A program made the position numbers and the translations under genes. Source: Acidobacteriota bacterium (GTDB lineage: Bacteria > Acidobacteriota > UBA6911). Taken from it: a stretch of 64,000 nucleotides of DNA. Where the stretch lies: assembly GCA_031271905.1 (NCBI GenBank), contig JAISUT010000064.1, positions 1-64,000 on the forward strand, read 5' to 3'. Positions 41,104 to 50,306 of the stretch are shown in pieces (the first letter of the stretch is position 1; every line of letters starts with the position of its first letter). The notes beneath the pieces are model-generated. The model did no database searches and was not told the DNA's origin. It saw nothing but the letters and a program-made list of their open reading frames with translations.

Positions 41104-42087
41104 ATGAAATCCGCGATCGCCACCATCGTCAAACTGCTCGTCACCGGGCTGTTCTTCTACTACATATTCTCCAAGGTCGATCCCCACCAGTTCGCTGGCA
41201 CCTTGAAGGGCGCCGACCTGCGGTTGCTGGCGGCGGCGTTCCTGCTGCTCATGCTGGGGCACCTCATCTGCGTCTTCCGCTGGCGCATGCTCATGCGCCC
41301 CCTCATGCCCGCGCCGTCCGTCGCGCGCCTCGGCGGCATCTATTGCATCGGCATGTTCTTCAACCTGACGTTCCCGACCATCATCGGCGGCGACGTGGTG
41401 AAGGTCTATTACGCGGGCAAGCCCTCCAAGTCCTGGGCGGAGAGCTTCGCATCCACCTTCCTGGACCGCGACGTCGGCATGTTCGCGATGATGGTCATCG
41501 CCTGTTGCGCGATCTCGCTCCACCCGGTCTCAGTCCCCCGCGTCCCCGTCACGGCAGTCCTCTGGGCGGTGTTCGGCATGTTCATCCTCGGCAACATCGC
41601 GGTGTTCACGCCGCGCTTCTACCGCGTCCTGAGCGCATTGCTGCAAAAGGCGCACGCGCGAAAGCTGGCGGCGAAGACCGACAACGTCGCGGGCGCCTTC
41701 CAGGTCGTCGGCAAGCGCCCGGGGGTGCTCTGGGCGGCGTTCGCCATATCGCTGGCGAACCAGTTGATGTGCATCGCGACCACCTGGCTCACGGGGTTGG
41801 CGCTGGGCGTGGACATATCCCCGCTCCACTACCTGATCTTCGTCCCGGTCGTCACGCTGATCTCGATGCTCCCGATAAGCCTGAACGGCATGGGGCTGCG
41901 GGAATATTCCTTCCTGAGCCTGTTCGGCGCCGTGGGCGTCGCGCACGAGCCGTGCGTCGCCCTGGGGTTGCTGGCATCGCTCATGATCATCCTGTCCTCG
42001 CTGCCGGGCGGCATTGTGTATATTTTGTTTCGCCACAAGGACGGCGCCGAGAAGGTGTCCGATCTCGAGGCGGAGATGAGGGGGTGA
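41104..42087 (+). CDS. Lysylphosphatidylglycerol synthase transmembrane/flippase-like protein (UPF0104)
   Basis: 327 aa with about eight transmembrane helices and no soluble catalytic domain. The core FFNLTFPTIIGGDVVKVYYAGKPSK and the later LISMLPISLNGMGLREYSFLSLF are the family hallmarks. Members include AglD and flippase halves of MprF and are thought to move or sense lipids. No catalytic MprF domain is present. First of a run of four + strand genes after mutS. Confidence 0.85.
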   Translation: MKSAIATIVKLLVTGLFFYYIFSKVDPHQFAGTLKGADLRLLAAAFLLLMLGHLICVFRWRMLMRPLMPAPSVARLGGIYCIGMFFNLTFPTIIGGDVVKVYYAGKPSKSWAESFASTFLDRDVGMFAMMVIACCAISLHPVSVPRVPVTAVLWAVFGMFILGNIAVFTPRFYRVLSALLQKAHARKLAAKTDNVAGAFQVVGKRPGVLWAAFAISLANQLMCIATTWLTGLALGVDISPLHYLIFVPVVTLISMLPISLNGMGLREYSFLSLFGAVGVAHEPCVALGLLASLMIILSSLPGGIVYILFRHKDGAEKVSDLEAEMRG

Positions 42088-42150
42088 CGCCGGGGCGCGG
42101 CGCGCCGGCGACGGCGTTTTGTTTTGCAGACAAGGGGGATTCAACCGGAT

Positions 42151-42933
42151 ATGTTCGTCGAAGCTTTCGCCTTTCCCGACCACGCGCTGGTGAATTTCGT
42201 CGGCGGCGGCGGCAAGACCGCATTGATCCACCGGTTGATGCGGGAGTACGCCTCCCGAGGACCCGTGCTGGGGACGACCACCACGCGGATACACCCCCCC
42301 GCCCCGCAGGAGGGCTTCGCCCTCGTCGCCACCGACGACCTCGCATTCCTGCGCCGCGCCTTGCGGGGGATCGCCGAGGGTTGCGCCGGACGCGCCTACA
42401 AGGTCATCGCGTCGCGGCACTACATCAGCGCCAACCTCGTGCGCGGCGTGCCGACCGATTTCATCGCGTCGCTGGACCGCGAATGCTTCCCCGCCATACT
42501 CAACGAGGCGGACGGCGCCGCCAGCTTCTCGCTGAAGCTCTGCCGCGACAGCGAGCCGGTCCTGGCGGAGGGGGCGGATCACCTCGTCCCCGTCGTCGGC
42601 ATGGACTGCCTCGGGCGCGAGCTGGGGCCGGACACCGTGCTGCGCTGGCTGGAGCTTTCCGAGGGCTTCGCCCTGCGCAAGGGGGGGCGGATCACGCCGC
42701 AGGTCGCGGCATCCCTGCTCATGCACCCGCGCGGCGTCTGCAAGGGCTGGTGCCCCGGGATGCGCATAGTCCCATTCGTCAACAAGGCTGACGCAGAGGC
42801 GCGCGACGCAGAGGCGCGCCTGCTGGCGGAGGCGATCTTGGACAACGGCAACTTCCCCGTGGAGCGCGTGCTCTACGGCAGCGTGGCCGAGGGGCGCGTC
42901 GCCTCGGTCTCCCGGAGCTCCCGGCACTTTTAG
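42151..42933 (+). CDS. YqeC-like putative selenium-dependent hydroxylase accessory protein
   Basis: 260 aa from ATG 42151. Begins ALVNFVGGGGKTALIHRLMREYA, a P-loop-like GGGGKTA motif characteristic of YqeC, followed by LGTTTTRIHPP and later LNEADGAASFSLKL and VVGMDCLGRELGPDTVLRW. YqeC is encoded with selenium-dependent molybdenum hydroxylases and is thought to help mature their cofactor. No such hydroxylase, selD or yqeB gene is in this window, so the functional link is by family only. Confidence 0.78.
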   Translation: MFVEAFAFPDHALVNFVGGGGKTALIHRLMREYASRGPVLGTTTTRIHPPAPQEGFALVATDDLAFLRRALRGIAEGCAGRAYKVIASRHYISANLVRGVPTDFIASLDRECFPAILNEADGAASFSLKLCRDSEPVLAEGADHLVPVVGMDCLGRELGPDTVLRWLELSEGFALRKGGRITPQVAASLLMHPRGVCKGWCPGMRIVPFVNKADAEARDAEARLLAEAILDNGNFPVERVLYGSVAEGRVASVSRSSRHF

Positions 42934-42945
42934 GCACCAGACACC

Positions 42946-43812
42946 ATGAGACACGAACTGACGCCGCCCAGGCGGCTGACCGCCAAAGACAACCCGTTGC
43001 TCAAAACCATTCGGAAGCTCACGCGGAACCCTGAAAAGGACGATGCGGGGCGGATGGTCGCCGAAGGCGTGCGCGTGCTGGAGGAGTTGGCGGCACTTCC
43101 CGGCGACGGCTTGGCGGTCGAGGCGGCCGTGGTCACGGACGGCTTCGGCGGGGCGCCGAGGGAGCGGCGCCTGCTGGACGGTTGGCATGCGCGCCGCGTG
43201 CGCGTCTTCCAGGTTGCGCCGGAGCTGTTCGCGTCGGTCTCCGGCGTGCGCACCCCCCAGGGGGCGCTCGCGCTCGTGGGCGCGCCGCGCCATTCCCTGG
43301 GGCGGCTTCGCCTTGCGGGCGCGCCGCTGCTCCTCGGCGCCTTGGGGGTGCAAGACCCGGGCAACCTGGGGACGCTCATCCGCACGGCGGCGGCGGCGGG
43401 CGCGGCGGCGGTCCTCACCTTGCGGGGCACCGTCTCCGCGCGCAACCCCAAGGCGCTCCGCGCCAGCGCCGGCGCATTCTTCCACATCCCCGTGGTCGAA
43501 GGCCTCACGGCGGGGGAGCTGGTCTCCTATTGCGGGAGCCGCAACATCCGCATATACCGGACGGACGTGCGAGAAGGGGTGCCGCACACGCGGGCGGACC
43601 TCGCCACGGCGGCGGCGATCCTCGTGGGCAACGAGGGGGGGGGGATGGAGGCGCTCGGCGACGACTTCGCCCGGCTCCCCGCCATCCACATCCCCATGCC
43701 CGGGCGGGCGGAGTCGCTGAACGTCGCGGCGGCGGCGGCGGTCATCCTGTTCGAAGCCGCCCGCCAGAGGGGGGGCGCCCCGCAACCCATCGCGCCGAAA
43801 CGCCGCGCCTGA
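42946..43812 (+). CDS. TrmH/SpoU-family RNA 2'-O-methyltransferase
   Basis: 288 aa. N-terminal substrate-binding domain (NPLLKTIRKLTRNPEKDDAGRMVAEGVRVLEEL), then the SPOUT knot domain with LLLGALGVQDPGNLGTLIRTAAAAGAAAV, LVGNEGGGMEAL and the SAM-binding IPMPGRAESLNVAAAAAVILFEAAR. It resembles RlmB/TsnR-type rRNA methyltransferases; the target nucleotide cannot be deduced. 12 bp after the YqeC-like gene. Confidence 0.92.
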   Translation: MRHELTPPRRLTAKDNPLLKTIRKLTRNPEKDDAGRMVAEGVRVLEELAALPGDGLAVEAAVVTDGFGGAPRERRLLDGWHARRVRVFQVAPELFASVSGVRTPQGALALVGAPRHSLGRLRLAGAPLLLGALGVQDPGNLGTLIRTAAAAGAAAVLTLRGTVSARNPKALRASAGAFFHIPVVEGLTAGELVSYCGSRNIRIYRTDVREGVPHTRADLATAAAILVGNEGGGMEALGDDFARLPAIHIPMPGRAESLNVAAAAAVILFEAARQRGGAPQPIAPKRRA

Positions 43813-43852
43813 CGAGGGCGGGCGCCGTCTTGCCGCAGGGCGGGGCTGCGCG

Positions 43853-44578
43853 TCAGAACTTCACGACCTCCGTGCCTTTGGGGAACTTCTGCTCGAATTT
43901 GTCCGCCGGCACCTTGCCGTTCAACGTGTCCTCGGAGAAGGTCTCCAGCATGTAGTCGCCCGTCGGCTCCAGGAACTTGTACTGCGCAGGGGTGCCGGTC
44001 GCCTTCTTGAACCAGATGGTGATCGACTTCACGCTCGCCGCCGCGCTCTGGCTCTTGGGCGTCAGCGTCAACACCGAGCAGGGCGCGCCCCCGACCGGCT
44101 CCGACCCGGCGTAGGAGATCGTGAACTGCTCCTTCAGTTTTGCGGAGGACTGGCCGAGGCCGGTCGCCAGGTACTCCACCAAGTCCTTCCGCTTGCCGAG
44201 GTTGTAGACTTGCGCCTGCTTCATGGCGGGCTGGTAGACGGTCGCCGCGTCGCCCTTGATGGTCATGACGCGCTTGATGGGCGCCATGACCTCGTGGCGC
44301 ATCTGCACCGACCTGTCGCCGCCCTTGCGTTCCAAGGCGTAATAGAACTCCCCCGACTCGGGCGTCTCGAACTCCTTCAAGAGCGCGAGGTAGCGCTTCT
44401 GGGTGAACTTCGCCGAAAAGGAGGAGAACTTCGCCGAGACGGCGTCGATCTGCGCCAGCGTCTTGGCGAGCTCTGGCCCCTCCTTGCCTTGGGCGGCGCC
44501 CTGCGCCGCCACGTCAGGGCGGAAGGACGCCGCGCCCAGCAACAAGACCGCCCAAATCCAGGTTTTCCGAAATCGCAT
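43853..44578 (-). CDS. lolA: LolA-like outer-membrane lipoprotein carrier protein
   Basis: 241 aa with a signal peptide (residues 1-25). The mature part has the LolA beta-barrel pattern: IDAVSAKFSSFSAKFTQKRYLALLKEFETPESGEFYYAL, later VYQPAMKQAQVYNLGKR and LTLTPKSQ, ending with the amphipathic region. Periplasmic chaperone that takes lipoproteins released from the inner membrane to the outer membrane. Last gene of a five-gene minus-strand locus with an ABC ATPase, FtsX-type permease and a lipoprotein, which together look like a Lol-type pathway. Confidence 0.85.
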   Translation of the reverse strand: MRFRKTWIWAVLLLGAASFRPDVAAQGAAQGKEGPELAKTLAQIDAVSAKFSSFSAKFTQKRYLALLKEFETPESGEFYYALERKGGDRSVQMRHEVMAPIKRVMTIKGDAATVYQPAMKQAQVYNLGKRKDLVEYLATGLGQSSAKLKEQFTISYAGSEPVGGAPCSVLTLTPKSQSAAASVKSITIWFKKATGTPAQYKFLEPTGDYMLETFSEDTLNGKVPADKFEQKFPKGTEVVKF

Positions 44579-44689
44579 ATCCACCCCTTGTCGTGACCGC
44601 CCCGGCGCCGACCCGGTGCCGCTTGTCGTTCGGGCGGCGCGGAGCGCCCCCGGCAAACGCCTCCGCCGCAAACGGGAGGGTGTCGCGCC

Positions 44690-44893
44690 TTACCGTCCGG
44701 GAGCGGCAGGCGGCACTCCCGCATCCCCGTCGATATGATGCGCGGCGGGCTTCGAATGTTCAGCCTTGCCGCGCACGAAACAACCGCGCGGGGTCAGGAA
44801 GATGAACGCCAAAATGAGGATGCAGATGATGTCGTAGGGCACGGTGCCGCGGTTGTGCGACCAGATGAGGAATTTACCGGAAGTTCTCGACAT
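44690..44893 (-). CDS. Small single-span membrane protein in the LolA/ABC locus
   Basis: 67 aa. One transmembrane helix (IICILILAFIFLTP) preceded by FLIWSHNRGTVPYD and followed by a basic, Pro-rich tail. I recall similar tiny proteins with 'WSHxRGTxxYD...LILAFIFLTP' in other diderm bacteria, without known function. It lies 14 bp after the ABC ATPase gene. Confidence 0.65.
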   Translation of the reverse strand: MSRTSGKFLIWSHNRGTVPYDIICILILAFIFLTPRGCFVRGKAEHSKPAAHHIDGDAGVPPAAPGR

Positions 44894-44907
44894 GGCGTTT
44901 CCCGGGA

Positions 44908-45648
44908 TCAATAGAACCTTTCGAGTTCCGGCTTGAAGGAGAACTGCGACTTGGGCCCGAGCATGCGCCCGTCCCGCATCTCGATCACCCGATCCGCCGT
45001 GGAGGCGGCGTCGGCGTCGTGCGTGATCATGACGATCGACTGCCCTAGCTTCTCGTTCAGGTTGCGCAACATCTCCAGCACCGTGCGGGCGTTGCGGGAG
45101 TCGAGGCTCCCGGTCGGCTCGTCGGCGAGGATGATCGAGGGGCGGTTGATGACCGCGCGCGCGATGGCGACCCGCTGCTGCTCGCCGCCGGACATCTCCA
45201 GGGGGCGGAAGTCCTCCTTGCCGGAAAGGCTGAGCATCTCGAATATCTGGCTCACGTCGGGGTATTTGCCGCCACCGCTCCCATTGCCGTTGCCGTGGAT
45301 TCTCTTTGCGAGCTCGATGTTCCCCCGCGCGGTCAGCGTCGGCAGGAGGTTGAAGCGTTGAAAAACGTAGCCGATCTTCTTGCGCCGCACGGCCGTGCGC
45401 TCGGCGTCAGAAAGCGAGGCGATGTCGATGCCGTCCACGAGGATCTTCCCGCCCGTGGGTCGCAACAAGCCCCCCAGCATGTGCAACAACGTGGTCTTGC
45501 CACACCCCGAAGGGCCCATGATGGCGATGAACTCCCCGTTTTTCACGGTCAGGTTCACGTCATCGACGGCGGGGACGTCAACCTTGCCCGACCGGTAGGT
45601 CATCGAGAGGTTCACGGTCTCAATCGCGTTGCCGAAGGGTGTTTCCAT
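44908..45648 (-). CDS. ABC transporter ATP-binding protein, LolD/MacB-like
   Basis: 246 aa from ATG 45648. Walker [10 protein letters not shown], signature [14 protein letters not shown], Walker [14 protein letters not shown] and the H-loop MITHDADAA. The [22 protein letters not shown] segment marks the MacB/LolD/FtsE group, which acts mechanically on periplasmic partners. Paired with the FtsX-type permease upstream. Confidence 0.92.
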   Translation of the reverse strand: METPFGNAIETVNLSMTYRSGKVDVPAVDDVNLTVKNGEFIAIMGPSGCGKTTLLHMLGGLLRPTGGKILVDGIDIASLSDAERTAVRRKKIGYVFQRFNLLPTLTARGNIELAKRIHGNGNGSGGGKYPDVSQIFEMLSLSGKEDFRPLEMSGGEQQRVAIARAVINRPSIILADEPTGSLDSRNARTVLEMLRNLNEKLGQSIVMITHDADAASTADRVIEMRDGRMLGPKSQFSFKPELERFY

Positions 45649-45738
45649 ATGCTTTCGATGCACTTTCGCGCGTTTCGCGCCGCAACCCGGACGCTCTCGC
45701 CCAAGCCGCCATTGACCGCGACCCGAGGGTCGGGCGGT

Positions 45739-46836
45739 CTATTCGTAACTCAACGCCTTGACCGGATCCATCCGCGCCGCCTTATAGGCGGGGTACAACG
45801 CACCCAAGACACCCGCCAGCACCCCCAGGACGAACCCTTTGCCCAAGTCCGCAGTGGTCATGGACACCTGCAGGGTCGGGAACTTGGCGACGACCGCGAC
45901 GCGGACGACCTCGCTGACCACAATCCCGAGGATCACGCCTAAGCCGCATATCATAGCAGATTCTTTCAAAATCATGCCAACAATAAATCGCTGCGACGCC
46001 CCGAGCGACTTGAGGATGCCGATCTCCCGCGTCCGCTCGAAGATCGTGGTGTACATCGCCAGCAGGATGATCATGAACGCCAGCAACATCGAGACCACGA
46101 CGATCAACACGCGGAACTCGTTCAACCCCGGCATCTTGGCTTCCGCCAAGAGCAGGTTCTGGTCTGACGCCCGCAGGAGGGAGAACCCCTGGAACTTCTC
46201 CTGCAGCGCCGCGAACACCTTTTCGCGATCCGCGCCGTCGGCGGCCTTGATGAACAGGATCGTGACCTTGTCGGGCGGCGTCCCCGTCCGCTCCTTGAAG
46301 GTCTCCAGCGGCAGGAACACGCGCACCGCCGCCCCCGGGCGGCAGATCGCCGCGACCGTGTACTCGTAGTTCATGATCTCGGTCTTCATGCCGACGTCGA
46401 GCTTGTTGGCGTCCGCGTACATCTGATCGACGATCACCTCGTCGCCTTGGAGCGACGGATTCCCCTTGATGATGTCCAGCCTGCCCGGGAACTGGTTGTA
46501 GGTGTCCCAGTCGATGCCGAACACCAGCCCGAACTGCTTGGAGTTGAACTTGGCGAGCACCGGCGTCACCGCGACCACGCCCGGCACCTCGCGCACCAGG
46601 TCGGCGTATTTCTCGTTCAGCCCCGGGTCGCTGAGGGCGTAGAAGACCGACGAGCCCGGGGGCTGCAGGATGAAGTCGGAGCCCACCGCCATCGTGCGCC
46701 CCAGGTAGTCGTCCAGCGTCCCTTTGACGATCCCCCCCACCACCAGCATGAGGATGACGCCGAGGGCCACGGCGAGGATGCTTATGAACGTGCGCGTCGG
46801 GCGCGACTTGATGTTGGCGGTGACGAGATTTTCCAT
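45739..46836 (-). CDS. ABC transporter permease, MacB/FtsX-type
   Basis: 365 aa. Four transmembrane helices in the MacB/LolC pattern: one at the N-terminus ([20 protein letters not shown]), a periplasmic MacB core of about 200 residues, then three C-terminal helices including [38 protein letters not shown]. The final segment [20 protein letters not shown] is diagnostic. Only one permease is encoded, so it would work as a homodimer. With LolD-like ATPase and LolA neighbours it may extract lipoproteins. Confidence 0.92.
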   Translation of the reverse strand: MENLVTANIKSRPTRTFISILAVALGVILMLVVGGIVKGTLDDYLGRTMAVGSDFILQPPGSSVFYALSDPGLNEKYADLVREVPGVVAVTPVLAKFNSKQFGLVFGIDWDTYNQFPGRLDIIKGNPSLQGDEVIVDQMYADANKLDVGMKTEIMNYEYTVAAICRPGAAVRVFLPLETFKERTGTPPDKVTILFIKAADGADREKVFAALQEKFQGFSLLRASDQNLLLAEAKMPGLNEFRVLIVVVSMLLAFMIILLAMYTTIFERTREIGILKSLGASQRFIVGMILKESAMICGLGVILGIVVSEVVRVAVVAKFPTLQVSMTTADLGKGFVLGVLAGVLGALYPAYKAARMDPVKALSYE

Positions 46837-46992
46837 TGCGGGAACCGATGCTCCTTCGATGCTCCTTCATTGGGCGTCCTTGCCGGACTCCGAAACGCCA
46901 TCTACCTCAAACGCCCCGATGGGCGGGGCGCCTGCGAAACCCGGACATGGCGCGACGGCGTCGCCTGCGGGGGCTTTTCCGCAAGGGCGCCC

Positions 46993-47892
46993 TCAGTTTC
47001 TCTCCTTCAGCTCGACGGTCTCCGCGCCCTCGCGCGGCGGCAAGGCGAAGCTGTCCTCTCCCAAGCCCGAGTCCACCGTCCAACCGCCGGGGGTGAAATC
47101 GAGCTCCAAGGCGTAACCATCCTCGGGGCGGGCCAAGGCTATCTTCGCCGGCAACGCGACCCCCGCGACCGGCGCCATGCCGGAGTAGGCCGCCTCGCCG
47201 ACCAGGCGCCCCCTCCCGTCGAACGACTGTATGCGGTCGATCACAAGCTGCGACCGCTCGATCCAGATGCGGCGCGACGTGCGGATCACCGGCGGGGCAT
47301 CTGTCTTGTAAACGGAAAGTATATAGTATTTGGCGGTTTTGTCAGCCGATTCCTCGCACGAAACCCTCAGCTCGGGGTCGCCGAGGTCGATGCCCGCCGG
47401 GAGGATGGCTTCGTAAAGGTGGGCGGGGCGCAGGGGGATGCCGTTCGGCAGGTCGTCGGCGTAAAGCTCGCGCGCGGAGTTGCGTCCCGTGTAGACCTTG
47501 TTGTTGCTGCGCAACCAGGCGGAGAAGCCGTCGCCCGAGGAGACCGCCTCGAAGATCGCGGTCTTGTATATCACCGGGCTTTGCATGACGACGTGCAACG
47601 CCGCAGGGCGCTTCAACAGGATGTAGCCGGGCGCGCTGCGGTACTCCTCCTGCCTGCCGCTCTCCCACTTGCCGGAGGTCAGCGTCGCCTTCATGCCGGA
47701 GCTTTTCAGATCCGCGACCTCGCCGTACCTGTTGACGATGGCGACCAGCTCGTCCAAGGTCGCGTCGCGGGCGTCCAGCACCCGCGAGGGCACGTCCACC
47801 TTGACCTCGCGCTTGACGCCGCACCCGGCGACGCCGAGCGCCAGCGCGAGCAGGGCGCAACGCAGTATCCGGTTTTTCTCGCAGGTGCCCAT
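46993..47892 (-). CDS. Lipoprotein with LolA/LolB-like (DUF4292-like) fold
   Basis: 299 aa. Signal peptide with lipobox VAGC at Cys24. The remainder is predicted beta-rich (DLKSSGMKATLTSGKWESGRQEEYRSAPGYILLKRPAALHVVMQSP), in the style of LolB or DUF4292 proteins that share the LolA half-barrel. First gene of the permease-ATPase-small protein-LolA locus. By position it could be the outer-membrane acceptor of a Lol-type system; this is inference. Confidence 0.72.
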   Translation of the reverse strand: MGTCEKNRILRCALLALALGVAGCGVKREVKVDVPSRVLDARDATLDELVAIVNRYGEVADLKSSGMKATLTSGKWESGRQEEYRSAPGYILLKRPAALHVVMQSPVIYKTAIFEAVSSGDGFSAWLRSNNKVYTGRNSARELYADDLPNGIPLRPAHLYEAILPAGIDLGDPELRVSCEESADKTAKYYILSVYKTDAPPVIRTSRRIWIERSQLVIDRIQSFDGRGRLVGEAAYSGMAPVAGVALPAKIALARPEDGYALELDFTPGGWTVDSGLGEDSFALPPREGAETVELKERN

Positions 47893-48082
47893 AAGCGGGA
47901 AAATCTAGCAGAGCCAATGGGTCAATGCAAGCGACGGATGGGGCCGGCCCGCCCCGGCGCGCCCCGGCCGCATGGTCCGAGGCGTGGGGGGGCCGTCGGC
48001 GGACGCCCCTCATGAGCGCCAGCCTAAACCCTTGCGGCCGGCGCCAACCGCCATTCGCCGCCATCGCCCATGCGCATGCCGC

Positions 48083-49609
48083 CTATGCGTGGGCGAAGTC
48101 CAGCAAGGGGTTCGGGCCGTTCGGCGCGCGCATCTTCAACAGCGCCTTCTCCTCGATCTGCCGGATGCGCTCGCGGGTCACATGGAACCTCTCGCCGCAC
48201 TCCTTCAACGTGAACTCGACCCCGGCCTCGTTCAGGCCGTAGCGCATCCGCACGATCTCCTGCTCGCGCGGCGTCAAGGTCGCCAAGGCGTAGTCGGTCA
48301 CCTTCTTCAGGCTCTCCTGGATGATCGGCTCCTCGGGAGAGACCGCGCTGTGGTCCTCCAGGAACTTGCCCAGCACCGACTCCTCGTTGCTCGCGGCGGC
48401 GGACTCCAGCGACAGCGGCTCCTGCGCCGACAGCATGATCTGCGCCACCTTGGGAACCGGCATGCGCAGCTCCGCCGCCAGCTCCGCAGCCGCCGGTTCG
48501 CGCCCCAGGCGCTTGCCGATCTCGCTCGCCGCCCTCATCACGCGGTTGATCGCCTCCACCATGTGGACCGGGACGCGGATGGTGCGCCCCTGGTCGGCGA
48601 TGGCGCGCGTGATGCTCTGGCGGATCCACCAAGTCGCATACGTCGAGAACTTGTTCCCCATCCGGTAGTCGAACTTGTCCACCGCCTTCATCAGCCCCAG
48701 GTTCCCCTCCTGCACCAAGTCCAGGTAGTCCAGCTTCGAGCAGGAGTAGTTCTTGGCGATGCTCAGGACCAGGCGCAGGTTGGCGCGCACGAAGCGGTCG
48801 CGGATGTCCAGCACCTCCGCCTTGGCGGTGTGGACGCGGGCGACCAGATCCTGCAAGTCCGCCAACTTTATCAGGTGCTCGCGCTCCAATTCCCGCAGGC
48901 TTTTCGCCTCGCCGGTCAGGAACTTCTGCCGCGCGGCGTTGCGCGCCTCCTCCATGGCCGAAAGGATCCCTTCCACGCCGGAGACCAGCTTGTCGATCTG
49001 CCCCTCCGTAAAGGCGATGCGGCGCAGGGCGTTGACCACCGGCTCCCGGTCCGCAGCCTTCTTCCCGGCGGCGCGCCGATGCGCCTCCTCCAGTTTCTCG
49101 AGGCGCGCGAAGATCTTTTGCAGGCTCTTCTCGCGCAGCAGGTTCCTCTCGTCGAGGGCGGCCCTCCTGTCCTCCGCGCTCAAGTCCTCCCCGGGGCACT
49201 GCCCCGTCAGCGGCGGCAGCCCCACGGGCTGGAGCCTGTCGCCCATCGCCATCACCAGGCGGGAGGTGATCGCCGTCTGTCCGAGCAGGCGCAACACCCG
49301 GAGCTTCGCCTGCTCGAACTGCTTGGCGAGCTCGACCTCCTCTTGCCGCGAAAGCAGCGGGATCGCGTGCATGCTGCGATAGTAAAGGTTGATCGGATCG
49401 GTCGCGTAGGACGTCTCGCGGGCATCCCGCGATTCGGATTCGTCGGACGCCGGCTCGAATCCGGCGGCGCCGTCGGAGAACATCGGGCCGAACGTCTCCG
49501 CGTCATCCAAGGTTTCCAGGTTCTCGAGGTTCGTGGAGTCCAACCGCCCGAAATGAACCGGCTGGTATGCAACCTCTTCCAAAACGCCTTCATCATGTAG
49601 TTCTGTCAT
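48083..49609 (-). CDS. rpoD: RpoD-like primary sigma factor
   Basis: 508 aa. Region 1.2 ([26 protein letters not shown]), a non-conserved insert, region 2 [64 protein letters not shown] (motif [17 protein letters not shown]), region 3 and region 4 with [16 protein letters not shown] and [16 protein letters not shown]. All match group 1/2 sigma70 proteins. The canonical region 2.3 'GLMKAVDKF' and -10 recognition helix are intact, consistent with the TATAAT promoters seen in the window. Region 1.1 is short, so a group 2 (RpoS/HrdB-like) member is possible. Confidence 0.88.
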   Translation of the reverse strand: MTELHDEGVLEEVAYQPVHFGRLDSTNLENLETLDDAETFGPMFSDGAAGFEPASDESESRDARETSYATDPINLYYRSMHAIPLLSRQEEVELAKQFEQAKLRVLRLLGQTAITSRLVMAMGDRLQPVGLPPLTGQCPGEDLSAEDRRAALDERNLLREKSLQKIFARLEKLEEAHRRAAGKKAADREPVVNALRRIAFTEGQIDKLVSGVEGILSAMEEARNAARQKFLTGEAKSLRELEREHLIKLADLQDLVARVHTAKAEVLDIRDRFVRANLRLVLSIAKNYSCSKLDYLDLVQEGNLGLMKAVDKFDYRMGNKFSTYATWWIRQSITRAIADQGRTIRVPVHMVEAINRVMRAASEIGKRLGREPAAAELAAELRMPVPKVAQIMLSAQEPLSLESAAASNEESVLGKFLEDHSAVSPEEPIIQESLKKVTDYALATLTPREQEIVRMRYGLNEAGVEFTLKECGERFHVTRERIRQIEEKALLKMRAPNGPNPLLDFAHA

Positions 49610-49808
49610 GGCAGATATCCTCGCAGTTCCCGTGACATCGTCCTTGCGATGCCTCCGGCATGGGGCTTATCGGCACCATTAGGAGAATCCTGCATGAGAA
49701 TTATGTGATTTTTTTTAGATTTTCCCGCGGCGGCGCACGACCTGATCGCGCACCCGGGGAACAAGAAGCACGGCGCCGTTGGAAATTGGATGTTTGTTAC
49801 GAAACGGT

Positions 49809-50261
49809 TCACACCTCCGGGGGCGCGCCGTCCTGCGGCGCGTAGCGCCTGCCGAGGGAGGCGACCTTGCCGTAAAGGAACTTCTGGAACCGCGCGGGCA
49901 CGAAGGCTGCGACGAAGCCGGCGGCGTCCCGCAGGCGCCGGAGCGTCTCCGCGCGCCCCGTCCAGTGCTCGAACAGTATCTGCTCGTCCACCTGGTTCAG
50001 GATGCCGTCCACCAGCAGCAGGAGCGCCAGCGCGTCATCGACCTGCCCCAGCCCGGGGATGAAGTCGGGGATGATGTCCAGGGGCGACGCCAGGTATATC
50101 CCCAAGCCGAACAGCGCCGCGCGCGTACGCAGGGGGACGCGGCGGTCTCCGAGCAATTTCGGGATCAGCAAGGCGACGCGGGGGAGCGCCAGCAACGCCT
50201 CCTTGACCCAGCCGTCCTGCAAAAAACCCCGCACCATCTTCGCGATCCTGGGAACCATGCG
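49809..50261 (-). CDS. YkvA family (DUF1232) protein
   Basis: About 150 aa (ATG 50258-50261 region, MVPRIAKMVRGF; the ORF extends a few residues further upstream). The DUF1232 core LFGLGIYLASPLDIIPDFIPGLGQVDDALALLLLVDGIL forms two membrane-associated helices. Function unknown. It is encoded right after the EF-G paralogue on the same strand. Confidence 0.82.
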   Translation of the reverse strand, partial: RMVPRIAKMVRGFLQDGWVKEALLALPRVALLIPKLLGDRRVPLRTRAALFGLGIYLASPLDIIPDFIPGLGQVDDALALLLLVDGILNQVDEQILFEHWTGRAETLRRLRDAAGFVAAFVPARFQKFLYGKVASLGRRYAPQDGAPPEV

Positions 50262-50306
50262 CCCTCCCCTCCCTTGCCTTCGCCTCCAACGGCCCAAGGC
50301 CGGCGG

